From: Bacteroidales bacterium
Lineage (GTDB): Bacteria; Bacteroidota; Bacteroidia; Bacteroidales; UBA12077
Assembly: GCA_003446015.1 (NCBI GenBank)
Contig: DMBU01000125.1
Span: 1 to 64,000, forward strand
Length of the DNA stretch: 64,000 bases
Direction of reading: 5' to 3'
The stretch's first letter is position 1, and the number at the start of each line of letters is the position of its first letter. The notes under the pieces were generated by a model. That model had not been told where the DNA came from, made no database searches, and saw only the letters and a program-made list of their open reading frames with translations. Position numbers and translations under genes: made by a program. Positions 44,230 through 53,607 of the stretch are shown in pieces.

Positions 44230-45645
44230 ATGAATAAACGTATACACACTCTTAAATATCTTTTTTTCGACTATTTTGCAGCTATACTGAGTTGGACAAT
44301 ATTTTTCATCTATAGAAAAACATATATCGAACCTTTTAAGCTTGGGTATGAAATTCCATTAGAATTTACTCATAAATACTATTTAGGTATTTTAATTATT
44401 CCTTTATTCTGGATCTTTTTATATTATTTGAGCGGTTATTATAAAGATATTTATAGAAAATCGAGGTTGAAAGAACTTGCTCAAACACTGTTTACCATTT
44501 TAATTGGATCTGTAATCATATTTTTTACTTCATTACTTGATGATCAGATTCTTTATTATAAGCACTATTATAAACTATTTTCATCACTTCTAATATTGCA
44601 ATTTGCACTTACATATATTCCCCGTTTGATAATCACATCAATTACAAATCATAAAATTCATAGCCGAAAGATTGGTTTTAAAACAATACTATTAGGGGGA
44701 AACAGAAAAGCAATTGAAATTTTTCAGAATATTGAAGAACAGCCAAAATCTGTTGGAAATAAATTTATAGGTTTTGTAAGTATTGACGAAAAAGAAAAAT
44801 TCTTATTAGAAAAATATTTAAAAAATCTTGGAAACTTAAAGGATATCAAAGAAATAATAGATAAACACAAGATTGAAGAAGTAATTATTGCTTTAGAATC
44901 AACCGAGCATAAAGAAATCGAAAAGATAATCAACTATCTGGATGACAAGGATGTAGTTATAAAGGTTATTGCCAGTATGTACGATATTCTGACCGGGAAA
45001 GTAAAAATGGCACATATTTATAGCATCCCTCTTATTCAAATTTCACATAGTTTAATGCCTATATGGCAGCAGCAAACCAAGCAGCTAATTGATATTTTCA
45101 TTTCTCTTTTTGCACTTATTGTTTTTTCTCCTTTATTCATTTTTCTTGCTGTTGGTATAAAGCTAACATCCAAAGGACCTATATTTTATAGTCACGAGCG
45201 AATTGGTCAGTTTGGGAAACCTTTTACCTTGTATAAATTCAGGTCGATGTTTATTGATGCTGAAAAAAACGGACCCGCTCTTTCGTCTAAAGATGACGAT
45301 CGGATTACTCCATATGGCAAATTCATGAGAAAATCTAAACTAGATGAGTTACCCAACTTTTATAATGTTTTAAAAGGTGATATGTCTATAGTTGGCCCAC
45401 GGCCCGAAAGAAAATTTTATATCGATCAGATTGTTAAAAAGGCACCTCATTATTTACATCTGCAAAAAGTAAAACCGGGAATAACTTCTTGGGGACAGGT
45501 GAAATATGGATATGCCGAAAATGTAGAGCAAATGATTGAACGATTAAAATACGATATTCTTTACATTGAGAATATGTCGGTTTATGTTGATTTTAAGATC
45601 ATGATTTATACCATCTTAAAAATTTTAAAGGGCAAGCACATTTAA
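44230..45645 (+). CDS. Polyprenyl glycosylphosphotransferase (exopolysaccharide initiation)
   Basis: A 471-aa WcaJ/WbaP-type enzyme that transfers a sugar phosphate from an NDP-sugar to undecaprenyl phosphate. Four N-terminal membrane helices (about residues 8-140) precede a CoA-binding-like domain (about 145-270) and one more membrane segment (about 285-310). The catalytic domain carries SHERIGQFGKPFTLYKFRSM, the KLDELPNFYNVLKGDMS block and SIVGPRPE. It would start synthesis of a capsule or exopolysaccharide repeat unit. No other polysaccharide genes are adjacent. The stop overlaps the convergent thpR by 4 bp. Confidence 0.92.
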   Translation: MNKRIHTLKYLFFDYFAAILSWTIFFIYRKTYIEPFKLGYEIPLEFTHKYYLGILIIPLFWIFLYYLSGYYKDIYRKSRLKELAQTLFTILIGSVIIFFTSLLDDQILYYKHYYKLFSSLLILQFALTYIPRLIITSITNHKIHSRKIGFKTILLGGNRKAIEIFQNIEEQPKSVGNKFIGFVSIDEKEKFLLEKYLKNLGNLKDIKEIIDKHKIEEVIIALESTEHKEIEKIINYLDDKDVVIKVIASMYDILTGKVKMAHIYSIPLIQISHSLMPIWQQQTKQLIDIFISLFALIVFSPLFIFLAVGIKLTSKGPIFYSHERIGQFGKPFTLYKFRSMFIDAEKNGPALSSKDDDRITPYGKFMRKSKLDELPNFYNVLKGDMSIVGPRPERKFYIDQIVKKAPHYLHLQKVKPGITSWGQVKYGYAENVEQMIERLKYDILYIENMSVYVDFKIMIYTILKILKGKHI

Positions 45646-46199
45646 TTTAATTGAAACTCCCTTAATACTTTATATATTGGTCCCTTTGGAGTAAGAATAC
45701 TTTCGTAAAATAATACTTTATCAATTACCAGATTTTGAAACACTACATCTTTATATTCTTCTGTAAGCTTTTTGATTCTATTTTTATCATTTAAAAATTT
45801 CGTTCTGCCAATTGTTAAATGAGGTTTAAACAACTTTTCTTCGCTCGAAAAACCCTGCATTGACATTGCTTCATTAACAGCCAGCTTTAATCCGTTCAAA
45901 CTTTCCGATTCATGAATTCCAATCCATAATGCTTTAGGATTTAATGTGTTTTTAAATACACCCAGATTCTCACATTTCAAATTAAAAGGACTAATGTTCT
46001 CCAGTTTTTCAGATAATGATTTCCCTATTTCATCTATTATATTTTCTTCAGTATCGCCAATAAAAAAAAGAGTAATATGCAAGTTCCAGCTTTCAACCCA
46101 TTTAATCCGTTCTTCTTTTAACTCAAATTTTATTTTGTGAATAAGCTCACTGGCATTCTTTGATAAAGGAACTTTTATTGCAATAAATGTTCTTTTCAT
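45642..46199 (-). CDS. thpR: RNA 2',3'-cyclic phosphodiesterase
   Basis: A 185-aa member of the 2H phosphoesterase family (LigT/ThpR). The two HxTx motifs are visible, HITLFF and HLTIGRT. It opens 2',3'-cyclic phosphate ends of RNA. An in-frame ATG at 46256 adds 19 residues unlike the family; the ATG at 46199 gives the usual start, RTFIAIKVP. It ends convergently within the last codon of the glycosylphosphotransferase gene. Confidence 0.9.
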   Translation of the reverse strand: MKRTFIAIKVPLSKNASELIHKIKFELKEERIKWVESWNLHITLFFIGDTEENIIDEIGKSLSEKLENISPFNLKCENLGVFKNTLNPKALWIGIHESESLNGLKLAVNEAMSMQGFSSEEKLFKPHLTIGRTKFLNDKNRIKKLTEEYKDVVFQNLVIDKVLFYESILTPKGPIYKVLREFQLN

Positions 46200-46270
46200 A
46201 ACATATTCTACTTGAAATCGATGTAAAATAAAATTATATTTACAATTAAACAACAAAAATTAATATGTAT

Positions 46271-46418
46271 GTCCGCTTTTATGCATAATGAACTTATTGA
46301 TTTTCTTCTATTGCCCCGTACCCTAAAGGGAGAGAAGAAAATCAATTACACCCTTTAGGGTTTGGGGCAAATAATTGATTTTCTATATAATAACAATCTA
46401 GTATGCATAAAAGCGGAC
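46271..46418. repeat. 148-bp mosaic inverted-repeat element
   Basis: The ends are a perfect 17-bp inverted repeat, GTCCGCTTTTATGCATA (46271-46287) and its complement (46402-46418). Inside are alternating blocks. A (ATTGATTTTCTTCT, 46296-46309) is complemented by A' at 46333-46346. B (46311-46330, TTGCCCC-N2-ACCCTAAAGGG) is complemented by B' at 46351-46370, 18 of 20 bases. Then comes a partial second A (46374-46384). A:A', B:B' and A':A2 pairings exclude each other. It lies between thpR and elbB. It looks like a small non-autonomous repeat element; no target duplication is evident. Confidence 0.75.
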
Positions 46419-46463
46419 AATCAAAAAATTAAATATCAAATTAACATTTTAAAACCTTAAGCC

Positions 46464-47111
46464 ATGAAAAAAGTTGCAGTTGTATTATCAGGAAATGGGG
46501 TTTTTGATGGAGCCGAAATCCATGAAGCTACACTTACTTTGTATTCAATTGTAAAAAATGGTGCCACTTATGAAATATTTGCTCCAAATATTGATCAGCA
46601 TCATGTAATAAATCATATAACCGGAGAGGAAATGGCCGAAAAGAGAAATGTTTTAGTAGAATCGGCGAGAATTGCCAGAGGCAAAATAAGTAATTTGGCA
46701 GATTTTAAAGCTTTCGATTTTGATGCCTTAATATTTCCCGGAGGCTTTGGAGTAGCCAAAAACCTATGCTCATTTGCTTTTGATGGCACTGAATGCAAAC
46801 TTAATCTTGATGTTGAAAAAGCGATACGAAGTATGATTGAACTTCAGAAACCAATTGGAGCGTTATGTATTGCGCCAGTACTTTTAGCAAAAATATTGGG
46901 AGATGTAAAAATTACAATCGGACAGGATAAATCTACTGCCAATGCTGTAAAAAGTATGGGTGCAAATCATCAGGATACTACACATGGTGAAATCATCATT
47001 GACAACAAAAATAAAATAGTTACAACACCATGTTATATGCTCGATGCAAATATTGGACAGATTGGCGATGGAGCAAATAATCTTGTCAAAGCTGTTTTAG
47101 ATTTGATATAA
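46464..47111 (+). CDS. elbB: ElbB-type glyoxalase / class I glutamine amidotransferase-like protein
   Basis: A 215-aa member of the DJ-1/PfpI superfamily, matching ElbB (isoprenoid biosynthesis protein with amidotransferase-like domain, called GlxIII-like in E. coli). The N-terminal VVLSGNGVFDGAEIHEA segment is characteristic, and the nucleophile elbow GALCIAPVLLA supplies the catalytic Cys. In E. coli loss affects isoprenoid output, but the exact substrate is uncertain. It is a single gene behind the mosaic repeat element. Confidence 0.88.
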   Translation: MKKVAVVLSGNGVFDGAEIHEATLTLYSIVKNGATYEIFAPNIDQHHVINHITGEEMAEKRNVLVESARIARGKISNLADFKAFDFDALIFPGGFGVAKNLCSFAFDGTECKLNLDVEKAIRSMIELQKPIGALCIAPVLLAKILGDVKITIGQDKSTANAVKSMGANHQDTTHGEIIIDNKNKIVTTPCYMLDANIGQIGDGANNLVKAVLDLI

Positions 47112-47154
47112 GTTTAAAGGTAAAAAGCTGGAAAGTCCCGTTAAAAAATCAATT

Positions 47155-47796
47155 TCAATACGACATTTTCAATCGCTCTACAACTTGTTGGTCCAGTGTT
47201 ATTTGACCAGTCTCGATAAGTCTAACAACGCGTTCAATAAGTGCATCATCGCCTCTTGGATCGTACTGTGATTTTAAATCGGACCCAAATATACGGGCTA
47301 TAGTTTGCCAAAAAACAGCAGAAACGGCTCCTCTTAAATCTTTTAATAATTCGTATGAAGTATCCCCTGTTTCCCGATCAATAAGCTTAAGCAGAATTCT
47401 TCCCTGAGTTATCGTTAAGTGTTTAAGTTCATTACCAAATTCGTCCATAAGTTGTTTCTCTATGGTTTTTACATATTTTTTTCTTTCCTTTTCGGTTTTT
47501 AAGCCTTGAAATTCGCTCTCCATCTCATCCAATTTTTTCTTAGCATATATTGCATATGGGTAAGCTCTCTTAACATCTCTCACTAATTTTGAATAGCGTC
47601 TTTCTCTATACTTATTCTTGAAAACCAATTTTGGAAAAATAACAACTTCTTCTATACTAACATTAGGAATAGTATCTCCATTAACAATAACAGTTCGGGT
47701 TACTATAAATGTGTCCTTTACAGAATTTTTCTGTGCACTTGAGTATTTTAAGAAAAGTACAAAGAATATTAAAAGGCTGATCAAAAAGGACTTCAT
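47155..47796 (-). CDS. DUF4294 family exported protein
   Basis: A 213-aa protein with a signal peptide (about residues 1-21, ending SSAQ). The helical mature domain holds EEVVIFPKLVFKN and the KLVRDVKRAYPYAIYAKKKL block that marks DUF4294, a family confined largely to Bacteroidota. Function is unknown; the family may act in the envelope. It is a single gene. Confidence 0.82.
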   Translation of the reverse strand: MKSFLISLLIFFVLFLKYSSAQKNSVKDTFIVTRTVIVNGDTIPNVSIEEVVIFPKLVFKNKYRERRYSKLVRDVKRAYPYAIYAKKKLDEMESEFQGLKTEKERKKYVKTIEKQLMDEFGNELKHLTITQGRILLKLIDRETGDTSYELLKDLRGAVSAVFWQTIARIFGSDLKSQYDPRGDDALIERVVRLIETGQITLDQQVVERLKMSY

Positions 47797-47976
47797 AAGT
47801 ATTTCAAATTTTCAACAATAATACGAATGAAATATTAAATTGTTGTGTGTATCTTCAAATTAAGCTCTTAGTTTTTCAATTGAATATGATAATGTTGAAA
47901 AATATGCATTAAAATTTGCAATGTTCAAATTGCATTCCTACATTGTAAAGCTTTTATGATATTCTCTTTAACATAA

Positions 47977-50370
47977 ATGGAAAACCAAAATAAAAATTAT
48001 TTCACAGAATTACAATCTGAAAAAGTTGATCTTAATCTTATAATAAGGGCTTGCCAGGAAATTTCTGAAGAAATATTTAAAGAGAATCTTTTTATTAAAA
48101 TCCTTAAACTTTCTACAAAAATATTTAATTCTACAAAATCAATTCTGTTGATTTCTGAAGATAATACATTAAAGATAAGAGCAATAAAAAATGAAATTAT
48201 CCATGAGCCCATTGTGGTAGACTCAATGCCCTATAAAAACTCAAAAGATCTTTCACACGAAATTATTGAATCCGTTCTTAGATCAGAGAAAATTGTTGTT
48301 AAGGATATTGCTAAAGAGGGAGAAATTAATGATCAAGCAGAATATTTTTATAAAAATAAAGTAAAATCATTAGTGTGTTATCCAATAATTTATCAAAAGA
48401 GACTCTTTGGCCTATTATATCTGGAAAACAATCTCGTTGAAAAATCTTTCTCGCAGTTAGATTCCAATATAACGGAGATTTTAATAAATCAAATTGCAAT
48501 TTCATTAAAGAATGCTATTCTTTATTCTGAAATGGAAAAAAGGCTTATCGACAGAACTAGTGAAATAGAACAACAGGTAGAGGAGAATGCTGTTCAAACT
48601 GAGCATTTAAGGCTTATAAACAGAGATTTAGAAGAAAAAAACGCCAAAATTAATATTCAGAAAAGGGAGATTCAGGAACAAAAACAAATTTTAGAAGTTA
48701 AAAACAACGAACTTCAAAAGCTAACTATTGCAGCACAAAAAACCGACAATGCAATTTTAATCGCAGACCAGAATGGAGAAATTGAATGGGTAAACGAAGG
48801 ATTCATTCAATTATATGGATATACGCTTTCTGAATTTAAAAAAGAAAAAGGCTCAACACTAATTACAACAAGTGATTATTCTGAAATAAATGAGATTATA
48901 AAAGAATGCATTGACAGAAAAAGTACAGTTAATTATGCTGCACGAAGCAATAATAGGTCAAGTAAAAAAATATGGGTACATACAACCATTACACCTATTC
49001 TTGATGAATCTGGTGAAATAATAAAACTTGTTGCTATTGATTCTGATATTACAAATCTCAAAAAAGCAGAAGAAGAAATCTTAAGACATAAAGAAGAAAT
49101 TGAAGCTCAAAGAGATTTAGCAAATGAACAAAAAAGGCAAATTATTAAACAAAATATAGAACTCGAAAAACATCAAACTCAATTAGAGAAGCTTGTTGAG
49201 CAAAGAACAAGACAATTAAAATTTGCAAAAGAACGGGCAGAAGAATCTGATCGGTTAAAATCTTCATTTCTGGCAAACATGTCTCACGAGATTAGGACTC
49301 CAATGAATGCCATTATTGGTTTCTCGGAATTAATCTCAGAAGCAGATATTGATCAACCTCAAAGAAAAGAGTTAATAACTCATTTAAATAGTAACTGTAA
49401 CTCGCTTCTTCATTTAATTGACGATATTATCGATATTGCACGTATTGAAGCTGGTCAATTGCGAATATTTAAGCAAGATTGCTTTATTAATCAAACATTT
49501 ATTGAGCTTTATGAAGCTTTTAGCGAAACACAGTTAAAAGAAAATAAAAACGTAGAGCTAATTGTAGAAATTGAAAATACCGACGAGCATTTATCAATTC
49601 ATACTGATCCTTATCGCTTTAAACAAGTAATGAATAATCTAATCGGTAATGCAATTAAATTTACCGATCAGGGGTTTATTAAATTTGGTTACCAGATTTC
49701 ACCAAAAGGATATGAGGATTTTATCAAATTCTTCGTTCAGGATACGGGTATTGGTTTAAATAAAGATGAGCAAAAAGAAATTTTCGAACAATTCAGAAAG
49801 ATTGATTCAAGAGAGACTGATAAATTATATCGTGGAGCCGGATTAGGGTTAGCAATATCTAAAAATCTGGTGAATGAACTTGGCGGTGAAATATGGACTG
49901 AATCAGAACCGGGTATAGGATCTACTTTTTATTTTACCCTTCCTTTTATTAAGACAAATAAAAAATATAAACACACAGAAGAGGTAAATACTAATTACAA
50001 TTGGGAAAATAAAACGATATTAATAGCCGAAGACGAAGAAAGCAACATAAAAATGATAAAATTGGTTTTGCAAAAAACGAATGTTAACATTATTCATGTT
50101 CAAAATGGAGAAAAAGCAATAAATTATTGCCAGGAGAATAAGCAAATAGATTTAGTTTTATTAGACATCAAGATGCCACGTGTAAACGGGTTAGATGCCA
50201 CAAAACAAATACGCAAATTCAATAAGAAAATACCCATAATAGCATTTTCTGCATATGCTATGCCAATTGACCAGCAAAATGCCAGGAAAGCAGGTTGCAC
50301 AGACTTTATTGCTAAGCCAATTAAAAAAGATAAATTACTCGAAAAATTAAATCATTACCTAAATAATTAA
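47977..50370 (+). CDS. Soluble hybrid histidine kinase (GAF-PAS-HisKA-HATPase-REC)
   Basis: A 797-aa cytoplasmic kinase without membrane helices. A GAF-like domain (about residues 20-180) is followed by a coiled coil (about 185-248), a PAS domain (about 250-362, NAILIADQNGEIEWVNEGF), a second coiled coil, HisKA with His-437 in SHEIRTPMNAIIGFSEL, an HATPase domain (NLIGNAIKFTD, DTGIGL, GAGLGLAIS) and a C-terminal receiver with phospho-Asp near 730 in LVLLDIKMPRVNG. No output regulator is adjacent. The stimulus is unknown; the hybrid layout implies a phosphorelay. Confidence 0.92.
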   Translation: MENQNKNYFTELQSEKVDLNLIIRACQEISEEIFKENLFIKILKLSTKIFNSTKSILLISEDNTLKIRAIKNEIIHEPIVVDSMPYKNSKDLSHEIIESVLRSEKIVVKDIAKEGEINDQAEYFYKNKVKSLVCYPIIYQKRLFGLLYLENNLVEKSFSQLDSNITEILINQIAISLKNAILYSEMEKRLIDRTSEIEQQVEENAVQTEHLRLINRDLEEKNAKINIQKREIQEQKQILEVKNNELQKLTIAAQKTDNAILIADQNGEIEWVNEGFIQLYGYTLSEFKKEKGSTLITTSDYSEINEIIKECIDRKSTVNYAARSNNRSSKKIWVHTTITPILDESGEIIKLVAIDSDITNLKKAEEEILRHKEEIEAQRDLANEQKRQIIKQNIELEKHQTQLEKLVEQRTRQLKFAKERAEESDRLKSSFLANMSHEIRTPMNAIIGFSELISEADIDQPQRKELITHLNSNCNSLLHLIDDIIDIARIEAGQLRIFKQDCFINQTFIELYEAFSETQLKENKNVELIVEIENTDEHLSIHTDPYRFKQVMNNLIGNAIKFTDQGFIKFGYQISPKGYEDFIKFFVQDTGIGLNKDEQKEIFEQFRKIDSRETDKLYRGAGLGLAISKNLVNELGGEIWTESEPGIGSTFYFTLPFIKTNKKYKHTEEVNTNYNWENKTILIAEDEESNIKMIKLVLQKTNVNIIHVQNGEKAINYCQENKQIDLVLLDIKMPRVNGLDATKQIRKFNKKIPIIAFSAYAMPIDQQNARKAGCTDFIAKPIKKDKLLEKLNHYLNN

Positions 50371-50433
50371 ACATTCTGCCTTCATTTGTTGTAAATAGCT
50401 AAAGTAATTTATTTTCGAATAAAATATACAGTA

Positions 50434-50916
50434 ATGGATAAAAACAACCGCGATTATAGTAATGATGAAATAACAGTGCATTGGCAACCAGATAAATGTA
50501 TTCATGCCACTATATGCTATGCTCGTCTACGTAAGGTATTTGATCCTGGAAGACGACCATGGATTATGTTAGACAAAGGAACAACCGAAGAAATAATTAA
50601 TATTGTTGATCTATGCCCAACAGATGCACTTACCTATACCAGATTAAAAGATCCTGAAATAAAAACGAACGAAAAAATAACAGACACAGAAGAAGTTGAA
50701 GTTGAAAAAAAAACGGATGAAGAACCTCCTCCTACGAGAGTTCAAATAATTCGAAACGGTCCCGCATTAATTTCAGGGAATTTTACCCTCACCGATATTT
50801 ATGGCTTGAAAATAGAAAAAGCTAGTAATATTGCATTATGCCGGTGTGGAAAATCATCTTCGCTACCATTTTGTGATGGCACTCATAACAAAATTGGATT
50901 TAAAGAAAACAGATAA
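50434..50916 (+). CDS. Divergent ferredoxin-CDGSH iron-sulfur protein
   Basis: A 160-aa protein with two iron-sulfur modules. Residues about 12-70 are a Fer4_19 domain (CIHATIC, then CPTDAL). A charged linker of about 30 residues follows. About residues 110-155 form a CDGSH domain with CRCGKSSSLPFCDGTH, the Cys3-His ligand set of a redox-active [2Fe-2S] cluster. The same two modules are also known as separate proteins. It leads a run with ybaN-like and LysO genes but its electron partner is unknown. Confidence 0.88.
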   Translation: MDKNNRDYSNDEITVHWQPDKCIHATICYARLRKVFDPGRRPWIMLDKGTTEEIINIVDLCPTDALTYTRLKDPEIKTNEKITDTEEVEVEKKTDEEPPPTRVQIIRNGPALISGNFTLTDIYGLKIEKASNIALCRCGKSSSLPFCDGTHNKIGFKENR

Positions 50917-50919
50917 TTC

Positions 50920-51321
50920 GTGAACAAAATAATCAAACAGCCAAAAAACAAATTCCTAAAATATTTATTTGCTTTTTGTGGTATAATTTCACTGACTTTG
51001 GGAGTAATTGGAATTTTTATTCCATTATTACCGACAACTGCTTTCCTGTTATTGTCAGCTGCTTTATTTATGAAAAGCTCTACCCGGCTTTATAACTGGC
51101 TAATGAACCACAAGTATTTAGGTGAGTATTTACAAAACTACATCCACCATAAAACCATTTCTGTTCAATCAAAAATTACTACTATATCCCTTTTATGGAT
51201 AACCATTTTAGCTTCTGTGCTTTTAATTTTAGATAATTTATTTTTAAAAATATTACTTTTGGTAATAGCGATAGCTGTAAGTATTCACATTTTATCATTT
51301 AAATCGCATAAACAAGAATGA
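50920..51321 (+). CDS. YbaN family inner-membrane protein (DUF454)
   Basis: A 133-aa membrane protein starting at a GTG 3 bp after the upstream stop. The FIPLLPTTAFLLLSAALFMKSS motif region identifies DUF454/YbaN. It has three to four hydrophobic helices. Function is unknown. The stop overlaps the next start by 4 bp, so it is translationally coupled to the LysO genes. Confidence 0.85.
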   Translation: MNKIIKQPKNKFLKYLFAFCGIISLTLGVIGIFIPLLPTTAFLLLSAALFMKSSTRLYNWLMNHKYLGEYLQNYIHHKTISVQSKITTISLLWITILASVLLILDNLFLKILLLVIAIAVSIHILSFKSHKQE

Positions 51322-51596
51322 TACCCGTACTAATTCTAATGACTGCAGGAATTGCAATTGGCTGGATTCTACACAAAAAAGAAAAAATATTGAAAGCATC
51401 ATCAGTTTTAACAAACTGGGCTATTTATATTCTTTTATTTTTATTGGGATTATCGGTAGGTACAAATGACCAAATACTTAACAATTTTGACAAGATTGGA
51501 TTGCAAGCTATTGTTATAACCATTTTTGCTGTAATGGGAAGTATTTTAGTTTCATGGCTTACATATATTTTATTCTTTAAGAAAGATGAAAGGTAG
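51318..51596 (+). CDS. LysO family transporter, N-terminal half
   Basis: A 92-aa membrane protein corresponding to the first third of LysO (YbjE, DUF340), the lysine exporter. The LLFLLGLSVGTNDQI stretch is the N-terminal repeat motif. In E. coli LysO is one chain of about 300 residues; here it is split into two overlapping genes, this and the next, sharing 11 bp. Both frames are intact, so the split looks genuine and the parts probably assemble. Confidence 0.8.
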   Translation: MIPVLILMTAGIAIGWILHKKEKILKASSVLTNWAIYILLFLLGLSVGTNDQILNNFDKIGLQAIVITIFAVMGSILVSWLTYILFFKKDER

Positions 51597-52182
51597 TTTA
51601 ATTATTCTTAGTTTTTTTGCTGGTGGATTATTACTAGGTATGTATAAATTACTTCCTGATGAGCTACTTCAAAATGATTATAGCTTATATGCTCTTTACG
51701 TCCTGATGTTTTTGGTTGGAATAGGTATAGGTAGCAACAAAAAGTCATTACAAGTCATTAAATCCGTAAACTTCAAGATTCTTCTTGTACCATTATCAGT
51801 AATAACGGGTACCTATATCGGAGTGTCAGTATTTTCTTTAATACAAAATAACCTGAGTCTTATTGAATCGCTTGCTGTTGGTTCCGGATTTGGGTACTAC
51901 AGTCTATCAAGTGTTCTTATAACAGAAGTTTCTGGCGAGGAATTGGGAGTTATCGCATTATTGTCGAACATCTCCCGCGAAATCATTACCCTACTGCTAA
52001 CTCCCCTATTCGCACGATATTTTGGCAAACTTGCACCCATTTCATCTGGAGGAGCAACAGCAATGGACACGACCCTTCCCATAATCACTAAATATATAGG
52101 CTCAGATTATGCTATAATATCTGTCTTTAGTGGTGTTGTTTTAACCATTCTAGTTCCTTTTTTAATCGCTATAATTTTATAG
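51586..52182 (+). CDS. lysO: LysO family transporter, C-terminal half
   Basis: A 198-aa membrane protein with about six helices covering the rest of LysO. The second copy of the motif (FLVGIGIGSNKKSL) and the conserved GFGYYSLSSVLI and GGATAMDTTLP segments are present. The family exports lysine and related compounds such as thialysine in E. coli. It overlaps the upstream half by 11 bp. Substrate here is inferred. An arginine deiminase gene follows but has its own promoter region. Confidence 0.85.
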   Translation: MKGSLIILSFFAGGLLLGMYKLLPDELLQNDYSLYALYVLMFLVGIGIGSNKKSLQVIKSVNFKILLVPLSVITGTYIGVSVFSLIQNNLSLIESLAVGSGFGYYSLSSVLITEVSGEELGVIALLSNISREIITLLLTPLFARYFGKLAPISSGGATAMDTTLPIITKYIGSDYAIISVFSGVVLTILVPFLIAIIL

Positions 52183-52217
52183 GTACTTAATAACATTTAA
52201 GATAGAATTCATAACAA

Positions 52218-52237
52218 TTATTCAATTATTTGAATAA
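52218..52237. promoter_or_regulatory. Inverted repeat upstream of the arginine deiminase gene
   Basis: TTATTCAA and TTGAATAA, perfect 8-bp arms with a 4-nt spacer, lie 47 bp upstream of the ATG. The half sites resemble ARG-box pieces (TGAAT/ATTCA) in inverted order. It is a possible operator. Confidence 0.4.
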
Positions 52238-52284
52238 CAATTTATAATTTTACGCTCTTTAGAATTTTATTTAAACTCATCATT

Positions 52285-53550
52285 ATGGCTGGAAAAATGA
52301 ATATTAACGTTAGGTCGGAAATAGGAGAATTAGAAGGTGTTATCTTGCATACTCCGGGTAGTGAAGTTGAAAACATGACTCCAAAAAATGCAGAAAGAGC
52401 ATTATATAGCGATATATTAAACCTTTCTGTTGCCAAAAAGGAGTATGCCCAATTGAGTGGAGTGCTTGAGAAGCTGACAAAGACATTTCAGGTTAGGGAT
52501 TTATTATCAGATATTCTTACAAATGAAAAAGTAAAAGAAAATCTTTTAAATAAAATTTGCCTGCACGAAGGGAAATGTAATTTAAGCAAACATCTAAAAT
52601 CACTAGATCCTACAGAGCTTTCACGGCAGCTTATTGAAGGTGTTGTTGAAGAGAAAGACACATTAACCAAATATCTAAATAAAGAAAGATATTCTTTACG
52701 GCCTTTACATAATTTCTTTTTTACAAGGGACTCAGCAATGTCAGTTCTTGATGATGTTTTAATTGGACGAATGGCCAGCAATGTTCGTGAGCGTGAGTCA
52801 TTAATCATGGAAGCCATTTTCGATTATCATGAAATGTTTGTCACTAAAACTATTAATCCCTTAAATAGTGCAAACTACACCCCTGAAACTTCTATTGAAG
52901 GAGGTGATGTATTAATTGCCCGTGATGATATTTTATGTATAGGTACAGGATCAAGAACATCACCTCAGGGAATTGATTTTATTTTAGAACGCTTATTAGC
53001 ACAAAAAGAGAAAAACAGGCATGTTCTTATTCAGGAATTACCATACAAACCAGAATCATTCATTCATCTCGATATGGTATTCACTTTTCTTGATGTAGAT
53101 ATGTGTATGGTATATGATCCGCTAATTCTTCAAACAAACCGATTCCAAACTATTCATATGAAGATTGAGAATGGTAAAGTTACTTCTATAAAGGAAGAAG
53201 AAAATCTGGTTAAATCACTCAAAGATTTAGGCATGGATTTAAAACCTGTATATTGTGGTGGGACTAAAGACCCTTGGGTGCAGGAACGTGAGCAATGGCA
53301 TAGCGGAGCAAATTTCTTTGCTGTTGGTCCTGGGAAGGTTATTGGTTACGAACGTAACACTTATACGATGGACGAAATGAATAAGAATGGTTTTGAAATA
53401 ATAAAAGCCAATGATGTTATTAAAGGAAAAGTTGATCCAGCTAATTATAAAAAGTATGTGATTGCACTTGAAGGTTCAGAATTACCACGTGGAGGTGGAG
53501 GAGCCCGATGTATGACCATGCCAGTTCGAAGAAAACCAATAAAATGGTAG
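52285..53550 (+). CDS. arcA: Arginine deiminase
   Basis: Hydrolyses arginine to citrulline and ammonia, the first step of the ADI pathway; 421 aa. Family marks include VRSEIGELEGVILHTPG at the start, the FFTRDSAM substrate motif, EGGDVLIA, and the C-terminal catalytic Cys in GGGARCMTMPV. Ornithine carbamoyltransferase and carbamate kinase genes are not adjacent, so this is a lone arcA. It ends at a bidirectional terminator. Confidence 0.93.
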   Translation: MAGKMNINVRSEIGELEGVILHTPGSEVENMTPKNAERALYSDILNLSVAKKEYAQLSGVLEKLTKTFQVRDLLSDILTNEKVKENLLNKICLHEGKCNLSKHLKSLDPTELSRQLIEGVVEEKDTLTKYLNKERYSLRPLHNFFFTRDSAMSVLDDVLIGRMASNVRERESLIMEAIFDYHEMFVTKTINPLNSANYTPETSIEGGDVLIARDDILCIGTGSRTSPQGIDFILERLLAQKEKNRHVLIQELPYKPESFIHLDMVFTFLDVDMCMVYDPLILQTNRFQTIHMKIENGKVTSIKEEENLVKSLKDLGMDLKPVYCGGTKDPWVQEREQWHSGANFFAVGPGKVIGYERNTYTMDEMNKNGFEIIKANDVIKGKVDPANYKKYVIALEGSELPRGGGGARCMTMPVRRKPIKW

Positions 53551-53560
53551 AAAGAAATAA

Positions 53561-53592
53561 AAAAAGGATGCCTATACAAGCATCCTTTCTTT
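53561..53592. terminator. Bidirectional terminator between arcA and sucC
   Basis: AAAGGATGC (53563-53571) pairs with GCATCCTTT (53580-53588) around an 8-nt loop, flanked by A and T runs between convergent genes. Confidence 0.85.
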
Positions 53593-53607
53593 ATCATTAC
53601 ATGAAAA

